64,000 nucleotides of DNA from Macrotis lagotis (Eukaryota; Chordata; Mammalia; Peramelemorphia; Peramelidae): positions 257,926,294-257,990,293 of the forward strand of contig NC_133666.1 of NCBI RefSeq assembly GCF_037893015.1, written 5' to 3'. The notes below the pieces were generated by a model, which did not search any database, was not told the DNA's origin, and was given only the letters and a program-made list of their open reading frames with translations. The translations under genes were made by a program, and so were the position numbers. This document shows positions 1 through 10,835 of the stretch, piece by piece (the first letter of the stretch is position 1; the number at the start of each line of letters is the position of its first letter).

Positions 1-270
1 TTGAATCATTTTACAGTTCTGCCAACAATGAATTAAGGCCCTAATTTTTCCATATCTTCTCCAATCTTTATCTCTTTCTCCTACTATCATCTAAGCTAAT
101 TTGATAGGTATAAAATGATATGTCAAAGTTGTTTTAATCTGAACTTTTCTAAACAGTAGTAATTTAGAGCATTTTTCATTTCACTATATTAATTTTGATT
201 TCTTCATTGAAAAATTGACTATTCACATCCTTTGACTATTTTCCAATGGGACAATATTCTATATTCTATA
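1..270 (-). mobile_element. L1 fragment, ORF2 C-terminal region, cut by window edge
   Basis: Read on the minus strand this resembles the end of L1 ORF2: the stretch around 200-260 (antisense of 'gataaatggtcaaagga..') and 100-180 align by eye with the better preserved minus-strand copy at about 8030-8290. It is old and gapped. The element probably continues off the left edge. Positions 270-590 look LINE-derived and AT-rich, but I cannot place them in an element. Confidence 0.55.
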
Positions 271-879
271 TTTTACTTTAGATATATTTAGATTTCATTG
301 TCTATGATAAATTTCATCAAAATATAATTACCCTCTTTATTTCTTTTAATTATATCTATTTCACTCATAAGTTTGCCTGAGATCATGATTGCTAACAATT
401 TGTATCTGCTGAATTATAATAAATCCTACTTTAACCCTCCATTTTAATTCTCTATTTATCTCTTATTTTAAAATATTTTTGGATTCTGCTATTTAATCCA
501 TTCTGCTGTTTCCATTTTATGGGTAAGTCCATCCAATTCATATTCAAAGTCATAATTACTATTTGTAAATTTACCTTCATCTTTAATATACTGTTGGTAG
601 AGTTCTGTGATCTAACCATTCTAGAGAACAATTTGGAACTATGCCCAAAAGGGCAAAAATTATATACCTTTTGATCCAGTAATATCACCGGTAGGTATGT
701 ATGTACCCCCAAAGATATCATTAAAAATGGAAAAAAAAGGCCCGCATGTACAAAAATATTTATAAGAGCTTTTTTTTGGTAGTGGCAAAGAATTGGAAAT
801 TGAGAAGATGCCCATCAAATGGCTGTTCAAGATGTGTCATATGGATGTAATGGAATACTCTTGTTCTATAAGTCAGGAC

Positions 880-983
880 TATGGAATCAGGAGAAACTGA
901 GTTAAAATGCAGCCTCAGACACTTAATATTACCTAGGTGTGTGACCTTGGGCAAGTCAGTTAACCACCCATTGCCTTGCCAAA

Positions 984-1027
<44 letters not shown>

Positions 1028-1113
1028 AACAAACAAACAAACAAACAAACAAACAAACAAACAAACAAACAAAGAAACAAAGAAAGACAAAGAAACAAAG
1101 AAACAAAGAAACA
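880..1113 (+). mobile_element. 5'-truncated tRNA-derived SINE with long AAAG/AAAC tail
   Basis: Only the 3' two-thirds of the SINE core is present ('ggaatcaggag..ctgagtt..cagcctcagacactta..gtgtgaccttgggcaagtcag'). It ends in an expanded A-rich tail that became a compound microsatellite (AAAG, then AAAC, then mixed). Host L1 sequence flanks both sides, so this is a nested insertion. Confidence 0.8.
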
Positions 1114-1120
1114 AAGAAAT
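982..1120 (+). repeat. compound microsatellite (AAAG)n(AAAC)n
   Basis: About 12 AAAG units run directly into about 11 AAAC units, followed by degenerate AAAG/AAAC. It forms the SINE tail. Open frames on both strands here (Lys/Glu/Thr-rich on one, Phe/Leu-rich on the other) come only from the repeat. Confidence 0.95.
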
Positions 1121-1619
1121 CATGACCGGCTGGATTTCAGAAAAAACTGGATAGGCTTACATGAACTGATGTCAGATGACTTGAACAGAATAAAGAGTAC
1201 ATTGTATTCATTATTAGCAACAGTTTGTGATAATCAGAGCTATGACAGATTTAGTTCTTCTTAGCAGTACAATGATCAAAGATAATTCTAAAAGACTTCT
1301 CATGAAAAATGATGTCCACATGCAAGGAAAGAACTATGGAGTCTTAATAGAGAACAAAACATATTAGTTACAGTTTTTAAAATTTATCATAGTTTTTGCT
1401 CCCTTTTGTTCAAATTCTTTTTTTCACAACATGACTAATATAGAAATATGTTTAACATGATTGTACATGTGCAACCTATATCAGATTAATCACTATCAAG
1501 GAAAAAGGGGAGGAAAAGAATGGTGGTAGACAAATTTAGAATTCAAAATTCTTACAAAAATGAATATTTAAAATTATCTTTACTTATAATTGGAAAAAAT
1601 AAGATAAAGATTTTAAAAA

Positions 1620-2236
1620 AATTCTCCCTCTCTTATTTTTACTCACTATTTTCCTCCTCAGCCTCTCTCATTCCTCATGCTAATTTCTTTCTCTACAATT
1701 AACTTATATTTATTTTGTCTAGACAAGTATGCCCTCCACCCCCAACAGCATAACATTCAATGAGTATAGGGCCTGTTTATTTTTGTCTGGCACATAATAG
1801 GAGGTATAAAAATGCCTGTTGATGAATTGATTGTTATAGCTGATTTCATTTTTTCTTTTGGTGATTTTTTTTGTTCACTGCTGACCCTGTTTTAAAGGAA
1901 AGTATTCATAATGCAATGAAGGAAGGTTTAAGTGATATCTAAAATCTTTGAATTTTTATTTCTGAATCTTAAAACATAGTCTGCTTTCAAAGATATTTTT
2001 AAGCATCTTCCCCTTTCCACTGAAGTCACAGATATTAAATTTTATTTAGATTTAGTTTGGAGTTTATAGGTTTCTTATAATTTCTCTACTCCTCATACTC
2101 TGCAATAGATATTGAAATGTAAGCTGTGATAGCTTAAGAAAACAAGTGTCTCATGAATTAATGTTTTTGATAACTTTGGGGGAAAATAAAAAAATAAAAC
2201 CAATTCCACCAGTTCCTTTATTTGCCCATGAAAGAA
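1620..2236. other. AT-rich sequence, no feature recognised
   Basis: About 600 bases with no repeat landmark, no coding signal and no microsatellite that I can see. Confidence 0.4.
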
Positions 2237-2247
2237 AGAACCTATTG

Positions 2248-2386
2248 CAGGGAGGTAGGTGGTATAGTGGATAGAATACTGCCCTGGAGTCAGGAGGGCC
2301 TGAGTTCAAATTTGACCTCAGACACTTAATAATTGCCTAATTGTCACTTAAACCCATTGCTTTGGAAAAAACTTAAAAAAAAATAG
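2248..2386 (+). mobile_element. tRNA-derived SINE with TSD
   Basis: A nearly complete SINE: head 'ggaggtaggtggtatagtgg', core 'cctggagtcagg', 'gagttcaaatttgacctcagacactta', A-rich tail. It is flanked by a 10-bp duplication, AGAACCTATT (2237-2246) and AGAACCTGTT (2387-2396), with one mismatch. Confidence 0.9.
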
Positions 2387-2699
2387 AGAACCTGTTAGTC
2401 ATACTCCCATTTCACTAATATTCACTGACTCATTTGTTGGACAACAGTGTCACAAATTACATCGAGTGACAAATTTATGGGACCATGGCATAGCTACTGT
2501 ACTTACTGTTACATTGTCCTTTCCCCATAGTAGGTCATCTAAAAAGTTTGGCAGAAAGAATGATATTTATTTTTATGAACTCAATTTATATGTACTTTAT
2601 GGTAATGAAGTATGTTGTTCATATCATCTTATTAGATCTTTATGCCACTTCTTTGAGAGGATATTACTTCTTTTATAAATCTAAAATCTAGGATTTGGA

Positions 2700-2865
2700 G
2701 AAAGTTTGTACCTTAAACATTTTCTAAATATTTAATCCTCACAATTCTTGAAGGTAGTTTCCATTATCATCTCCATTTTACACAATGAAAAAAGTCAGAC
2801 TTAAATGATTTGTCTGAGTCATATGATTATTAAATATCTGAGGTCAAATTTTGGAATCTTTGATT
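2700..2865 (-). mobile_element. MIR fragment
   Basis: Antisense MIR landmarks: 'taatcctcacaattct', 'tttccattatcatctccattttaca', then a diverged 'gaaactgag..' block and 'ctgaggtcaaattt'. Strongly diverged, as expected for an ancient mammalian SINE. Confidence 0.65.
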
Positions 2866-2959
2866 ACAAAGGTTAAAAAATGTAGAGATGGGACTCATTC
2901 CAAGTACAGTTTTCACATTTTTTCAAGCTGTCTCTGAGATTTTTTTATTTTATAAATCT

Positions 2960-3590
2960 GACATGTATTCATTTCCTCTTATATCTAATCTTCTCTTCAT
3001 TATGACATTCAGTTCTTCCCTTCCTCAGTAATATCTCTACCCAGCAATCATTCTTAATTTTGATTCTTTATGAATAAGTGCAATGCCCACTTAATATCTA
3101 CTTTAGATTCCCATATTCCCTTCCGTTATCAATATTCATACCTTAACAAACCCCAACACTAGATTACTGCAACTATCTAGCTTCTTCATTAACTATTTTT
3201 CATATACTACTGAAGAGAACTGAAGAAATCTTGTAATCATGCTTGCTAGTTCCCTAATAAATTCATATTATTTAATCTTGACTAGGCCCTCACTGCAGCA
3301 AGGCAGTACTAATACTCCTCCCTAATTAATTCCCTATCCCACACATCATAATTTCTGTTTCAAATGTTTTCTTCTCTTTTCAAATGTCTTATGTACCCTC
3401 CCCCGGCCTATTTTGGACTGTGACTTGTACTATACCATTTACTGAGAACTCCCTTCTCTTCCTATACAATTACTCTTATATCAACTTCCACCATTTTCTC
3501 ATTCATTCCACTCTGATGAAGTGGCTATTCTGCTTGCTGCAGCAAAACTCTTTATATGTGTATCATCAATTCCATCTCTTCCCATCTTCT
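2960..3590 (+). mobile_element. possible L2 fragment
   Basis: Pyrimidine-rich text in which 'cactagattactgcaactatct' recalls the L2 3' segment containing 'ctggactactgcaacagcc'. The rest is too diverged to place. Two overlapping open frames here (3384-3812 and 3521-3865) have hydrophobic, low-complexity translations and are not convincing genes. Confidence 0.35.
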
Positions 3591-3599
3591 CTAGTAGAT

Positions 3600-3840
3600 T
3601 GCCCCCCTCACTATTTCTTCTTCTTCTTCTTCTTCCTTCTTTTCTCCTTCTTTCTTCTTCTTCCTCCTCCTTTTACTTTTCCATATCTGTCTCTCTGTTT
3701 CTTTCTCTCTCTGTTTCTGTCTGTATTTTTGTCAGTTTTTATCCATCTGTCTCTGCCTTTCACTTTCTCTCATCTGTCTCTCTCCATCTCATCTTCTATT
3801 TCTTTCTACTAACTCTTTCTCTGTTGCCTACAGACATGCT
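3600..3840 (+). repeat. polypyrimidine low-complexity tract
   Basis: CTT/TCTC-rich with almost no purines, including (TTC)n near 3617-3640. It produces Ser/Leu/Phe-rich spurious frames. Confidence 0.85.
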
Positions 3841-4139
3841 TAAATCTCTCATTCAAGCAAAGTAAAACAAAAGACAAACAAACAAAAAAAGACTGACCAG
3901 ATACTGCCAAGAGTAATAATAATATTCCTATTTCTCTTTTTCTTAGAGGAATTCCTTAAGAGTTCTCTATAAGTGCTTCCCTCTCTTGTCTTTTCAATCT
4001 ATTACAAATCTTCTAAATTCTAGCTTTCAAACTCATGATTCAGTAAGAATTGACTGTCTTCAGAGTTACAAAATATCTGTTTAGTGATAAATGTAATAAT
4101 CTCCTCTTGGTCCTTATCTGTATACATTTGATATTATTG

Positions 4140-4640
4140 ATCATCTCCTCCTTAATACTTTTTCCCTAATGGAGTTTGTAAGTGATTTGTTATAGTCCTT
4201 CTCCTCTAACCATTTCTTGATATGTTTTGCTGGTAGGAGTCATTAGCCTTTCTTTTCTCTCCATCCTTGTCATCCCTTTAGCCCTTGTGGGTACAATTAT
4301 AATCTCTATACAGTTAATTTCATGAATTATTTATTTCTCATGAGTTCTAGTTCTATATACCAACTACCTGTTGAACACTTTGAGTTAGAGGTCCTGTAGG
4401 CAGCTCAACTTAACATGTACAAAAATGAACTCATTATTTCTATCGTCAAAAGCTTCCACTCATCTGAACTTTCCAGTGACAATTGAAATATCATCATCCT
4501 TCCTATCACCCAGTTTGAAACTTCATTTTTATGCCTGGTCAAACCCCTTTCTGTGGTTCACCTCTCTAGTCAATTATTGTCTAGATTTTACATATGGCCC
4601 CAATCATGTTGTCACATAATATTTTAAGGTATAATCCTGT
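4140..4640 (+). mobile_element. possible L2 fragment
   Basis: 'cagctcaacttaacatgtacaaaaatgaactcatt' resembles the L2 segment 'ctcaacatgtccaaaactgaactc', followed by 'catcatccttcctatcaccca'. Diverged, and no 3' end visible. Confidence 0.5.
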
Positions 4641-4689
4641 TAGATCTTTTCCCTCTATGTATTTCTATTGGTTTCTCTGATATTTTTGA

Positions 4690-4999
4690 TGTTTTGTTCT
4701 TCCATTTGAATTTTGTTATTTTTTTCTCTAATTCAGTCAAATAATTTTTGGTATTTTACTTGGAATAGCCAATGAATATACAAATTATTTCAGGGAAAAT
4801 TGTTATAACAATGAATAATATTTTCCAATTATTTAAATCTGCTTTTATTTGTATAAATAGGTATTTTCATATTTTGGTTTATAAAGTTCCTGAATTTGTT
4901 TTGGCAGTTGTGCTATCTGATATATTTTACTGCCTACAGTTATTTTAAATGGAATCAATTCTCTTATTTTTTTTCTTTCAGGGTTTCATTTGTGTGTGT

Positions 5000-5046
<47 letters not shown>

Positions 5047-5446
5047 ATTTATATGAATGCTGATGATTTATGTAGATTTACTTAAATTCTGTGCCTTTGA
5101 TAAATTACTAATTATTTCAAATAGCTTTTTAGATAATACTTTGAGATTTTCCAATTTCATCTTAATATCATCTTTAAAAAGAGATAGTTTTATTACCATA
5201 TTTTTTTTATGGTTACTACAATTTCTTTTTCTCCTTTTACTGCTATTTCTAGGATTTTAAATACAATATTCAATAATATTGGTTATATTGGTTATCCTTG
5301 TTTTACATCTGATCTTACTGGGAAGACTTCTAGTTTATCCTCATTATGCATTATGCTTTCTGGTGGCTTTAGATTAATGTTCTAATCAATTTGAATAAAA
5401 ATTCATTTAAACCTATACTTTCAAGTGTTTCTAATAAAGCTCATTC
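4690..5446 (-). mobile_element. L1 ORF2 reverse-transcriptase fragment
   Basis: Read on the minus strand from 5446 downward, it encodes a decayed RT segment: 'FLLETLESIG', then 'ICNGDKLEVFP', then a damaged VKQG..P motif, as in L1 ORF2. It contains a (TG)n microsatellite. At about 5447 it meets a plus-strand L1 fragment, so the junction is head to head. Confidence 0.7.
4990..5046 (+). repeat. (TG)n microsatellite
   Basis: Roughly 27 TG units with one interruption near the 5' side. Confidence 0.95.
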
Positions 5447-5703
5447 CATGACTGACAAATGGCCAAAGAACATGAACAAAAATGAAGAAATCAAAACAAC
5501 TTATAGCCTTATGAAAAAATGTTGTTATTGCAAATTTATTAAATACAAATTAAATGCAAATTAAAACAACATTATTATGATATTTTATTACTATCATACT
5601 GGCTAAAATAACTGAAGGGAAAAGTAGTAAACTTTGAAAGAACTGTGGAAAATTTATGACACTAATTAAGTGTTGGCAGAATTGGGAACTGATCTAACCA
5701 TTT
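5447..5703 (+). mobile_element. L1 ORF2 C-terminal fragment
   Basis: Contains 'gacaaatggccaaagaacatgaac', 'gaagaaatcaaaac', 'aatgcaaattaaaacaac' and 'gaactgatctaaccatt', the usual order in L1 just before the 3' end. Truncated at both ends. Confidence 0.75.
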
Positions 5704-6836
5704 TTTAAAATTTATTTATTTGGTATTTTATTTTCCCCAGTTACATGTAGAAAAACCAATTTTAATTTTAATTTTAAAAAATGAGTTCCAAATTCTCTCC
5801 CACCCTCTCAGCACCCCCCCTCAAGAAAAAGCAATTTGGTACAGGTAATAAATATATAGTTATGCAAATATTTCCATAATAGTCATCTTGTGAAAGAAAA
5901 CATAGACCTCTCCCCCAAAAAGAAACCTCAAGAAAAATAAACTTTAAAAAGTATGCTTCAATCTGTGCCCTGAAAACTATCATCTCTTTCTTTGGAAATG
6001 AATAACATTATTTATCATAAATCCTCCAAAGTTGCCCTGGGTCATTCTATGGCTGAGAAAAACAAAATTGTTCATAGTTGATCACCCTACAATATTGCTA
6101 TTACTACCTACAGTGTATTTCACTTTGCATCAGCTCATGTAAGTCTTTCCAGAGATTTCTAAGAGATCCTGTTCATTATTTCTTATAGGAGAATAGTGTG
6201 CCATCATAATAAAAAACCACAGTTCATTCAGTAATTCCAACTGACAGGCATCTTCTCAATTTCCAATCTTTGACACCAGAAAAAAAAGGTGCCACAAATA
6301 TCCTTATGCAAATAAGTCTTTTTAATTTTTGTTTTTCATCTGTTTTGGAATGAATATCTAGTAGTGGCAATAATAGGTCAAAGGGCATGAATGATTTAAT
6401 AGATTTTGTGCATAGTTCCAAATTGTTCTACAGAATGATTGAAGCAGTTCATAACTCCAGCAATTGTGCATTGATATTTCATTTTCTCTACATCTCCTCC
6501 AACATTTGACATTTTCCTTTTCTGTCCTATTAACCAATTTAAAAATGATTAAGATAGTGCCTCAGAATTGTATTAATTTACATTACAAAATCTAATCAAT
6601 AGTGAGAACATTTTCACATGACTAGAGATTGCATTGATAACCTCATATGAAAGCTGTTCATATCCTTTGTTCACTTATCAATTTTGGAATGGCTCATCTT
6701 TTTTATAAATTTGGCTCAGTTCTCTATGTCTGTGAAATGAGGACTTTGTCAGAAAAGCTTGCTTCAAGGTTTTTTTATAGTTAATATTGTTACCTCTGTT
6801 TTTCCCATCCTATTCCCTGTAACACACTGTTTATAC

Positions 6837-6840
<4 letters not shown>

Positions 6841-6911
<71 letters not shown>
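6841..6911 (+). repeat. (TC)n microsatellite
   Basis: About 35 perfect CT units inside the linker of the HAL1-like element. It creates a Ser/Leu-repeat open frame that is not a gene. Confidence 0.97.
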
Positions 6912-6912
<1 letters not shown>

Positions 6913-7213
6913 GTCACCCTGTCCCTCCTCAAAAGTGTTTGCTTCTGACTATTCGCTCTCATAATCTGCCCTCCTCATCTCCTTCTGCTCTTTTGCTGTA
7001 GGGTTAAATGGATTTCTAAATCCAATTGAATGTGTATGTTATTCCCACTTTGAGTCAATTCTGATGAGACTAAAGTTCACTCATTGTACCTTGCCTCTCC
7101 CTTCTTTCCTTTCATTATATAAACTGGTTTTGCACCTTTTATGTGAGATAATGTATCCATTCTAAATCTCCCTCTCCCTTTTCCCCAGTACATTCCTCTC
7201 TTCCCTTACTTTT

Positions 7214-8181
7214 TTTAATTTTTCAATTTTATTATTTTTATTGAAGTTTTACTTTTCAAATACATGTTATGAAAGTACTTGTAAACAGTCATCTATATGC
7301 CTATGAATATTTCTGAGTTACAAAATTTTCTTCCACTCTCCCTTCCCACTCCCCTCCCCTCAGCAGAAAAGAGACAGTTTAATATTGTACTTACACATTT
7401 GTGTTAAGCATGATAAAAAATACCAAGTATGAGGAATTAGGATTTAGGGAAAGAAATGCATAAGATATATATTTTTTTTAAAAAAGTGAAAGTAGTTTCC
7501 CTCAAATTCTGGAGAACTGTGTTTTGTTTTGTTTTTCTTCCACTGAATGGGAATAGCATTATTCATAGGTGGTTTAGTAGGGTTGTCCTTGCTCTCTGAA
7601 CTGCTGAGAGAAGCTGCATCCATCAGGGTTGATCATCTCACAATGTTGTTATTAATGTGTAGATTGTTCTCTTGGTTCTGCTCCTTTCACTCAGCATCAG
7701 ATCCTGTAATTTCTTCCATGCTTCTCAATCATTTATGGTTTCTTACAAAACAATACTATTCCATAACATTCATGTACCATAACTTGTTTAGCCATTAGCC
7801 AATTGATCGGCACCCCCTCAATTTACAATTCTTTGCAGTAGAAAAAAGAGATGCTATGAATATTCTGGAATACGTAGGATTTATCCCATTTTTTTTTGTT
7901 TTCTTCTGGGTATAGGCCTACTACTGTTATAGCTGAGTCAATGGATACAAAATTCCATATTTGGGCATAGTTCCATATTGCTCTCCAGAATGGTTGGATC
8001 AGTTTACAACTCCACCAGCAATGCGTTAATGTCCTAATCCTCCCACAAGTTCTCCAACGTTGATCATTTTCCCTTTTTGTCAACTTAGTTAATCTGATCT
8101 GTGTGAAGTGATACCTCAGAGTTGTTTTAATTGAAATTTCTCTAATCAATATGAGCCAGATCATTTTTTATGTTATATATA

Positions 8182-8213
<32 letters not shown>

Positions 8214-8595
8214 AAACTTTAATTTCTTCATTTGAAAACTGTCTATTCTTTGATCATTTATCAATTGGGGAATGATTTTCAACTGTACAAATTTGAAGTA
8301 GATCTCTATGTATTTTAGAAATGAGACCTTTACCAGAAATCCCAGTTGTGAAGATTGTTTCTCAGCTTTCTGCTTTCCTTCTAATTTTGTCAGTATTGAT
8401 GTTCTTAGTACAGAAACGTTTAAATTTAATATAGTCTCTCATTTTGCAGTTTATAATGTTCTCCATTTCTTGTTTGATCATAAATTTATCCCTTTTCCGT
8501 CAATAAGAAAGACAGAATATTACTTGGTCTATTAGTTTATTTATGTTGTCACCCTTTATGTCTAAATCCTGAATCCATTTTGACCTTATTTTGGT
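7214..8595 (-). mobile_element. nested 5'-truncated L1 (ORF2 C-terminus plus 3' UTR)
   Basis: Minus-strand L1 whose 3' UTR begins near 7214. ORF2 C-terminal coding runs from about 8595 to 7800, with readable pieces such as 'TLTHCWWSCKLIQPFWRAI'. A perfect 15-bp TSD (TCTTCCCTTACTTTT) flanks it at 7199-7213 and 8596-8610. Removing the element and one TSD restores the linker of the surrounding element. It contains a (TA)n tract at about 8170-8212. The 3' end type is shared with the copy at 59795-60255. Confidence 0.93.
8170..8212. repeat. (TA)n / (TATG) microsatellite
   Basis: Alternating TA with a few TG/CA units inside the nested L1. Confidence 0.9.
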
Positions 8596-8684
8596 TCTTC
8601 CCTTACTTTTATTGATTTAGATATCATCTCTCCATATTCAGCTCACAATTGTGCATCTTACCATCCTCTCTTTCTAAACATAAA

Positions 8685-8712
8685 TATATAATATATATAT
8701 ATATATATTTAT
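8685..8712. repeat. (TA)n microsatellite
   Basis: Short TA tract in the linker of the HAL1-like element, followed by 'tgtacacatacatgcatacacat'. Confidence 0.85.
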
Positions 8713-8884
8713 GTACACATACATGCATACACATAATCATTCTAAATGCCCTTGTAATATAGTTCTCATGAGTTACCACTGAAATCTTCCCATGTAGGAA
8801 TATAAATGGTTCACCATCATTAAGTCTCTTATGATTTTCCTTTTCAGTTTATTTTTCATGCTTCTCTTGTTACTTTTAATTGAA

Positions 8885-9958
8885 CATTTTTTGTTCAGCT
8901 CTAGCTTTTTTCATCTGGATAGCTTGTTTTATTGAATGTCCATCTTTTCCCTTGAAAGTATATCCTCATTTTTTTTCTGGGAAGATGATTCTTGGTTAGA
9001 ATCCAAGCTCTTTTGCATTTGGGAATGTCATATTCCAAGCCCTACAATTCTTTAATGTAGAAACTGTTAAATCTTTGTTACCCTGGCTGTGATCCCATGA
9101 TACTTAAATTGCAAATTTTTCTCCTCTGATCTGGCAACTCTGGAATTTAGCCATAATATTCTTGGGATTTTTCATTTTGGGATTTCTTTCAGGAAGTGAT
9201 TACTGGATTTCTTTAATTTCTATTTTTACCCTTTGGCTCTAGAATATCAGGGCATTTTTTTTTGTTATGGTCTCCTAAAAGATGAAATCTAGACTCTTTT
9301 TATGATCATGAATTTCAAGTAGTACAATAATTTTTACATGATCTCTCCTGGGTTTATATTCCATGTCAGATGTTTTCTGATGAGATATTTCCCAGTCTTC
9401 TAATTTTCATTGTTTTCACTGTTTTCTGGTTTATTGAATTCTCACAATGCCATTAGGTCAATTCTAATTTTAGAGGAAGTTAGTTTCTACTGTGAGTTTC
9501 TAGTTCCTCCTTTTCCATTTGACCAATTCCAATTTTTAGAGTGATTTTTTTTCCTTCAGTGAATTTTTGTGCCTCTTTTCCCATTTGACCAATTCTGCTT
9601 TTTAAGGCATTCATTTCATTTGCTTTTTGTACCTCTTTTATCATTTGACCTAGTCTGTTTCTAAAGTGTTTTTGCTTCAGTATTTTTAGTGTTTCCTTTA
9701 CCAAGCTGATGACTCCTTTTTCATGATTTTCTTGCATCATTCTCATATTCTTCCCATTTTTTCCCTATGTCTCTCTTACTTGATTTTCAAAATTCTTTTT
9801 GAGCTCTTCCATGGCTGGAGACCAATTCATATTTTTCTTAGAGATTATGGATATAGAAGCTTTTACTTTGTGGTCTTCTTCCAAGGGTGTGTGTTTTGAT
9901 CCTCTATGCTACCATGGTAATTTTCTATGGTCAGATTTTTCTTTTGTTGCATGCTCAT
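8885..9958 (-). pseudogene. LINE ORF1 (RNA-binding chaperone) pseudogene
   Basis: Start codon at 9958-9956; the translation begins 'MSMQQKKNLTIENYHGS'. A coiled-coil-like segment follows (about 9480-9750), built of repeated 'IGQM.KE' heptad-like blocks. The C-terminal end (about 8960-8890) reads 'FQGKRWTFNKTSYPDEKS..'-like text, typical of the end of L1 ORF1. Stops and frameshifts make it non-functional. In L1 biology, ORF1 protein trimerises through the coiled coil and binds the element RNA. It belongs to the HAL1-like element, which lacks a full ORF2. Confidence 0.7.
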
Positions 9959-10815
9959 TTTCTCTGCCTATTTCTTGATTTTAACTCATTATTAAAGTAG
10001 ACCTCTGTCTGCATTGTGGAGAACACATTGTCCTGAACTTCTGGGACATTTTTGCCACTGTTTTCAGAGACTCTGTAAGCTTTAAGGATTGTGACCCAGC
10101 CCTCAAGTATGGGCAAAGGAACAGAGTTCTGTCTCAGCGCTTTCAAAGAGAACACCATTTTATACTCTCTTGATCTGTTGTTCTGTCTCTTTACTATCTA
10201 CAGACTGAGGGTTCCAGAAGCAATAGCTGCCACTGTTGATTCATTGACTGCCAATGCCTGCTCCTTATTTGCTGTACTGCTATGGCCTGTGCTTCAATGT
10301 GATCCACTCTTACCACCTGTCCTGTCAACTTTTCAAGTTATCTCTGGCATCTGTGGACTGAGAGATCTGAAAATTACCACTATTGACATTAATTTATTGG
10401 CCCTGTGGCCTGTCTCTGGATTTCTAGGGCCTTGCTGGTAGGGACTACATTTGTGTACTCTCCTCTCTCACCCTGTTGCAACAGGACTTTCCTGCCAACT
10501 TTCCAAGTTTTTTGGGGCTGGAAAATTGTTTAATTCCACAATTTTGTGAGATGTTAATCTAGAAATTGTTTAGCATCATTATTTTTGTTTTTGCAAGGCA
10601 ATGGGGCTAAGTGGCTTTCCTGAGGCCACATAGCTAGGTAATTAAGTGTCTGGGGTCGGATTTGAACTCAGATACTCTTGACTCCAGCGCTGGTGCTCTA
10701 TCCACTGTGCCACCTAGCCACCCCTTAGCGTAATTATTTAAAGACATTGGAGAAGTTTGCCAGAGAGCCCAGGTGAGTCCCTGCTGTTACTCTGAAATCT
10801 TGGCTCTGCTCCCCC
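9959..10815 (-). promoter_or_regulatory. L1/HAL1-type 5' UTR
   Basis: More GC-rich than its surroundings, with 'ccttgctggtagggac', 'cctgtcaacttttcaag' and related blocks, and ending (element 5' end) with 'gagccaagat'. L1 5' UTRs carry an internal pol II promoter; activity here is inference only. A SINE interrupts it at 10585-10724. The open frame at 10091-10441 (+) is only the reverse of this UTR. Confidence 0.6.
10585..10724 (-). mobile_element. tRNA-derived SINE with TSD
   Basis: Complete SINE in antisense ('ttgcaaggcaatggggctaag', 'tgaactcagat', 'ctccagcgctggtgctctatcc', 'gtgccacctagccacccc'). TSD is TTAGCATCATTATTT (10570-10584) and TTAGCGTAATTATTT (10725-10739), with two mismatches. Confidence 0.93.
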
Positions 10816-10835
10816 ACTCATTATCTGACCATATT

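Larger units (their letters stand above)
590..1620 (+). mobile_element. L1 3' end (ORF2 C-terminus plus 3' UTR), interrupted by a SINE
   Basis: 590-880 encodes a decayed ORF2 C-terminus: 'ccttttgatccagtaatatcac', 'gtggcaaagaattggaaattgagaa' and 'ttctataag' are standard L1 landmarks. After a SINE (about 880-1113), L1 resumes at 'agaaatcatgaccggctgg' and runs through the 3' UTR landmarks ('gaactgatg', 'aagaactatggagtc', 'acatgactaatatagaaat') to an AT-rich end near 1600-1620. It is 5' truncated, with no intact frame. Confidence 0.75.
5704..10815 (-). mobile_element. HAL1-like element: 5' UTR, ORF1, linker, ORF2 C-terminus, 3' UTR (contains nested L1 and SINE)
   Basis: Read from 10815 down: a 5' UTR beginning 'gggggagcagagccaagat' (the start type seen again at 53873); a decayed ORF1 (9958 to about 8885); a linker (about 8880-8611, continuing at 7200-6760); then, from about 6755, only the last quarter of ORF2 and a 3' UTR ending near 5704. 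Endonuclease and RT are absent. A younger L1 (7214-8595) and a SINE (10585-10724) are nested. The ORF2 junction matches the plus-strand copy at about 12750, which argues for a real non-autonomous family, as known for half-L1 (HAL1) elements. An independent internal deletion is the alternative. Confidence 0.7.

Noticed and set aside
760..1264. Paired sense and antisense open frames with Lys/Glu or Leu/Phe/Cys repeats
   Set aside because: Produced by the AAAG/AAAC repeat of a SINE tail.
3384..3865. Two overlapping open frames rich in Phe, Ser and Leu
   Set aside because: They come from a polypyrimidine tract and possible L2 debris; no start context or homology.
6759..7001. Open frame with a long Ser-Leu repeat
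   Set aside because: Translation of the (TC)n microsatellite.
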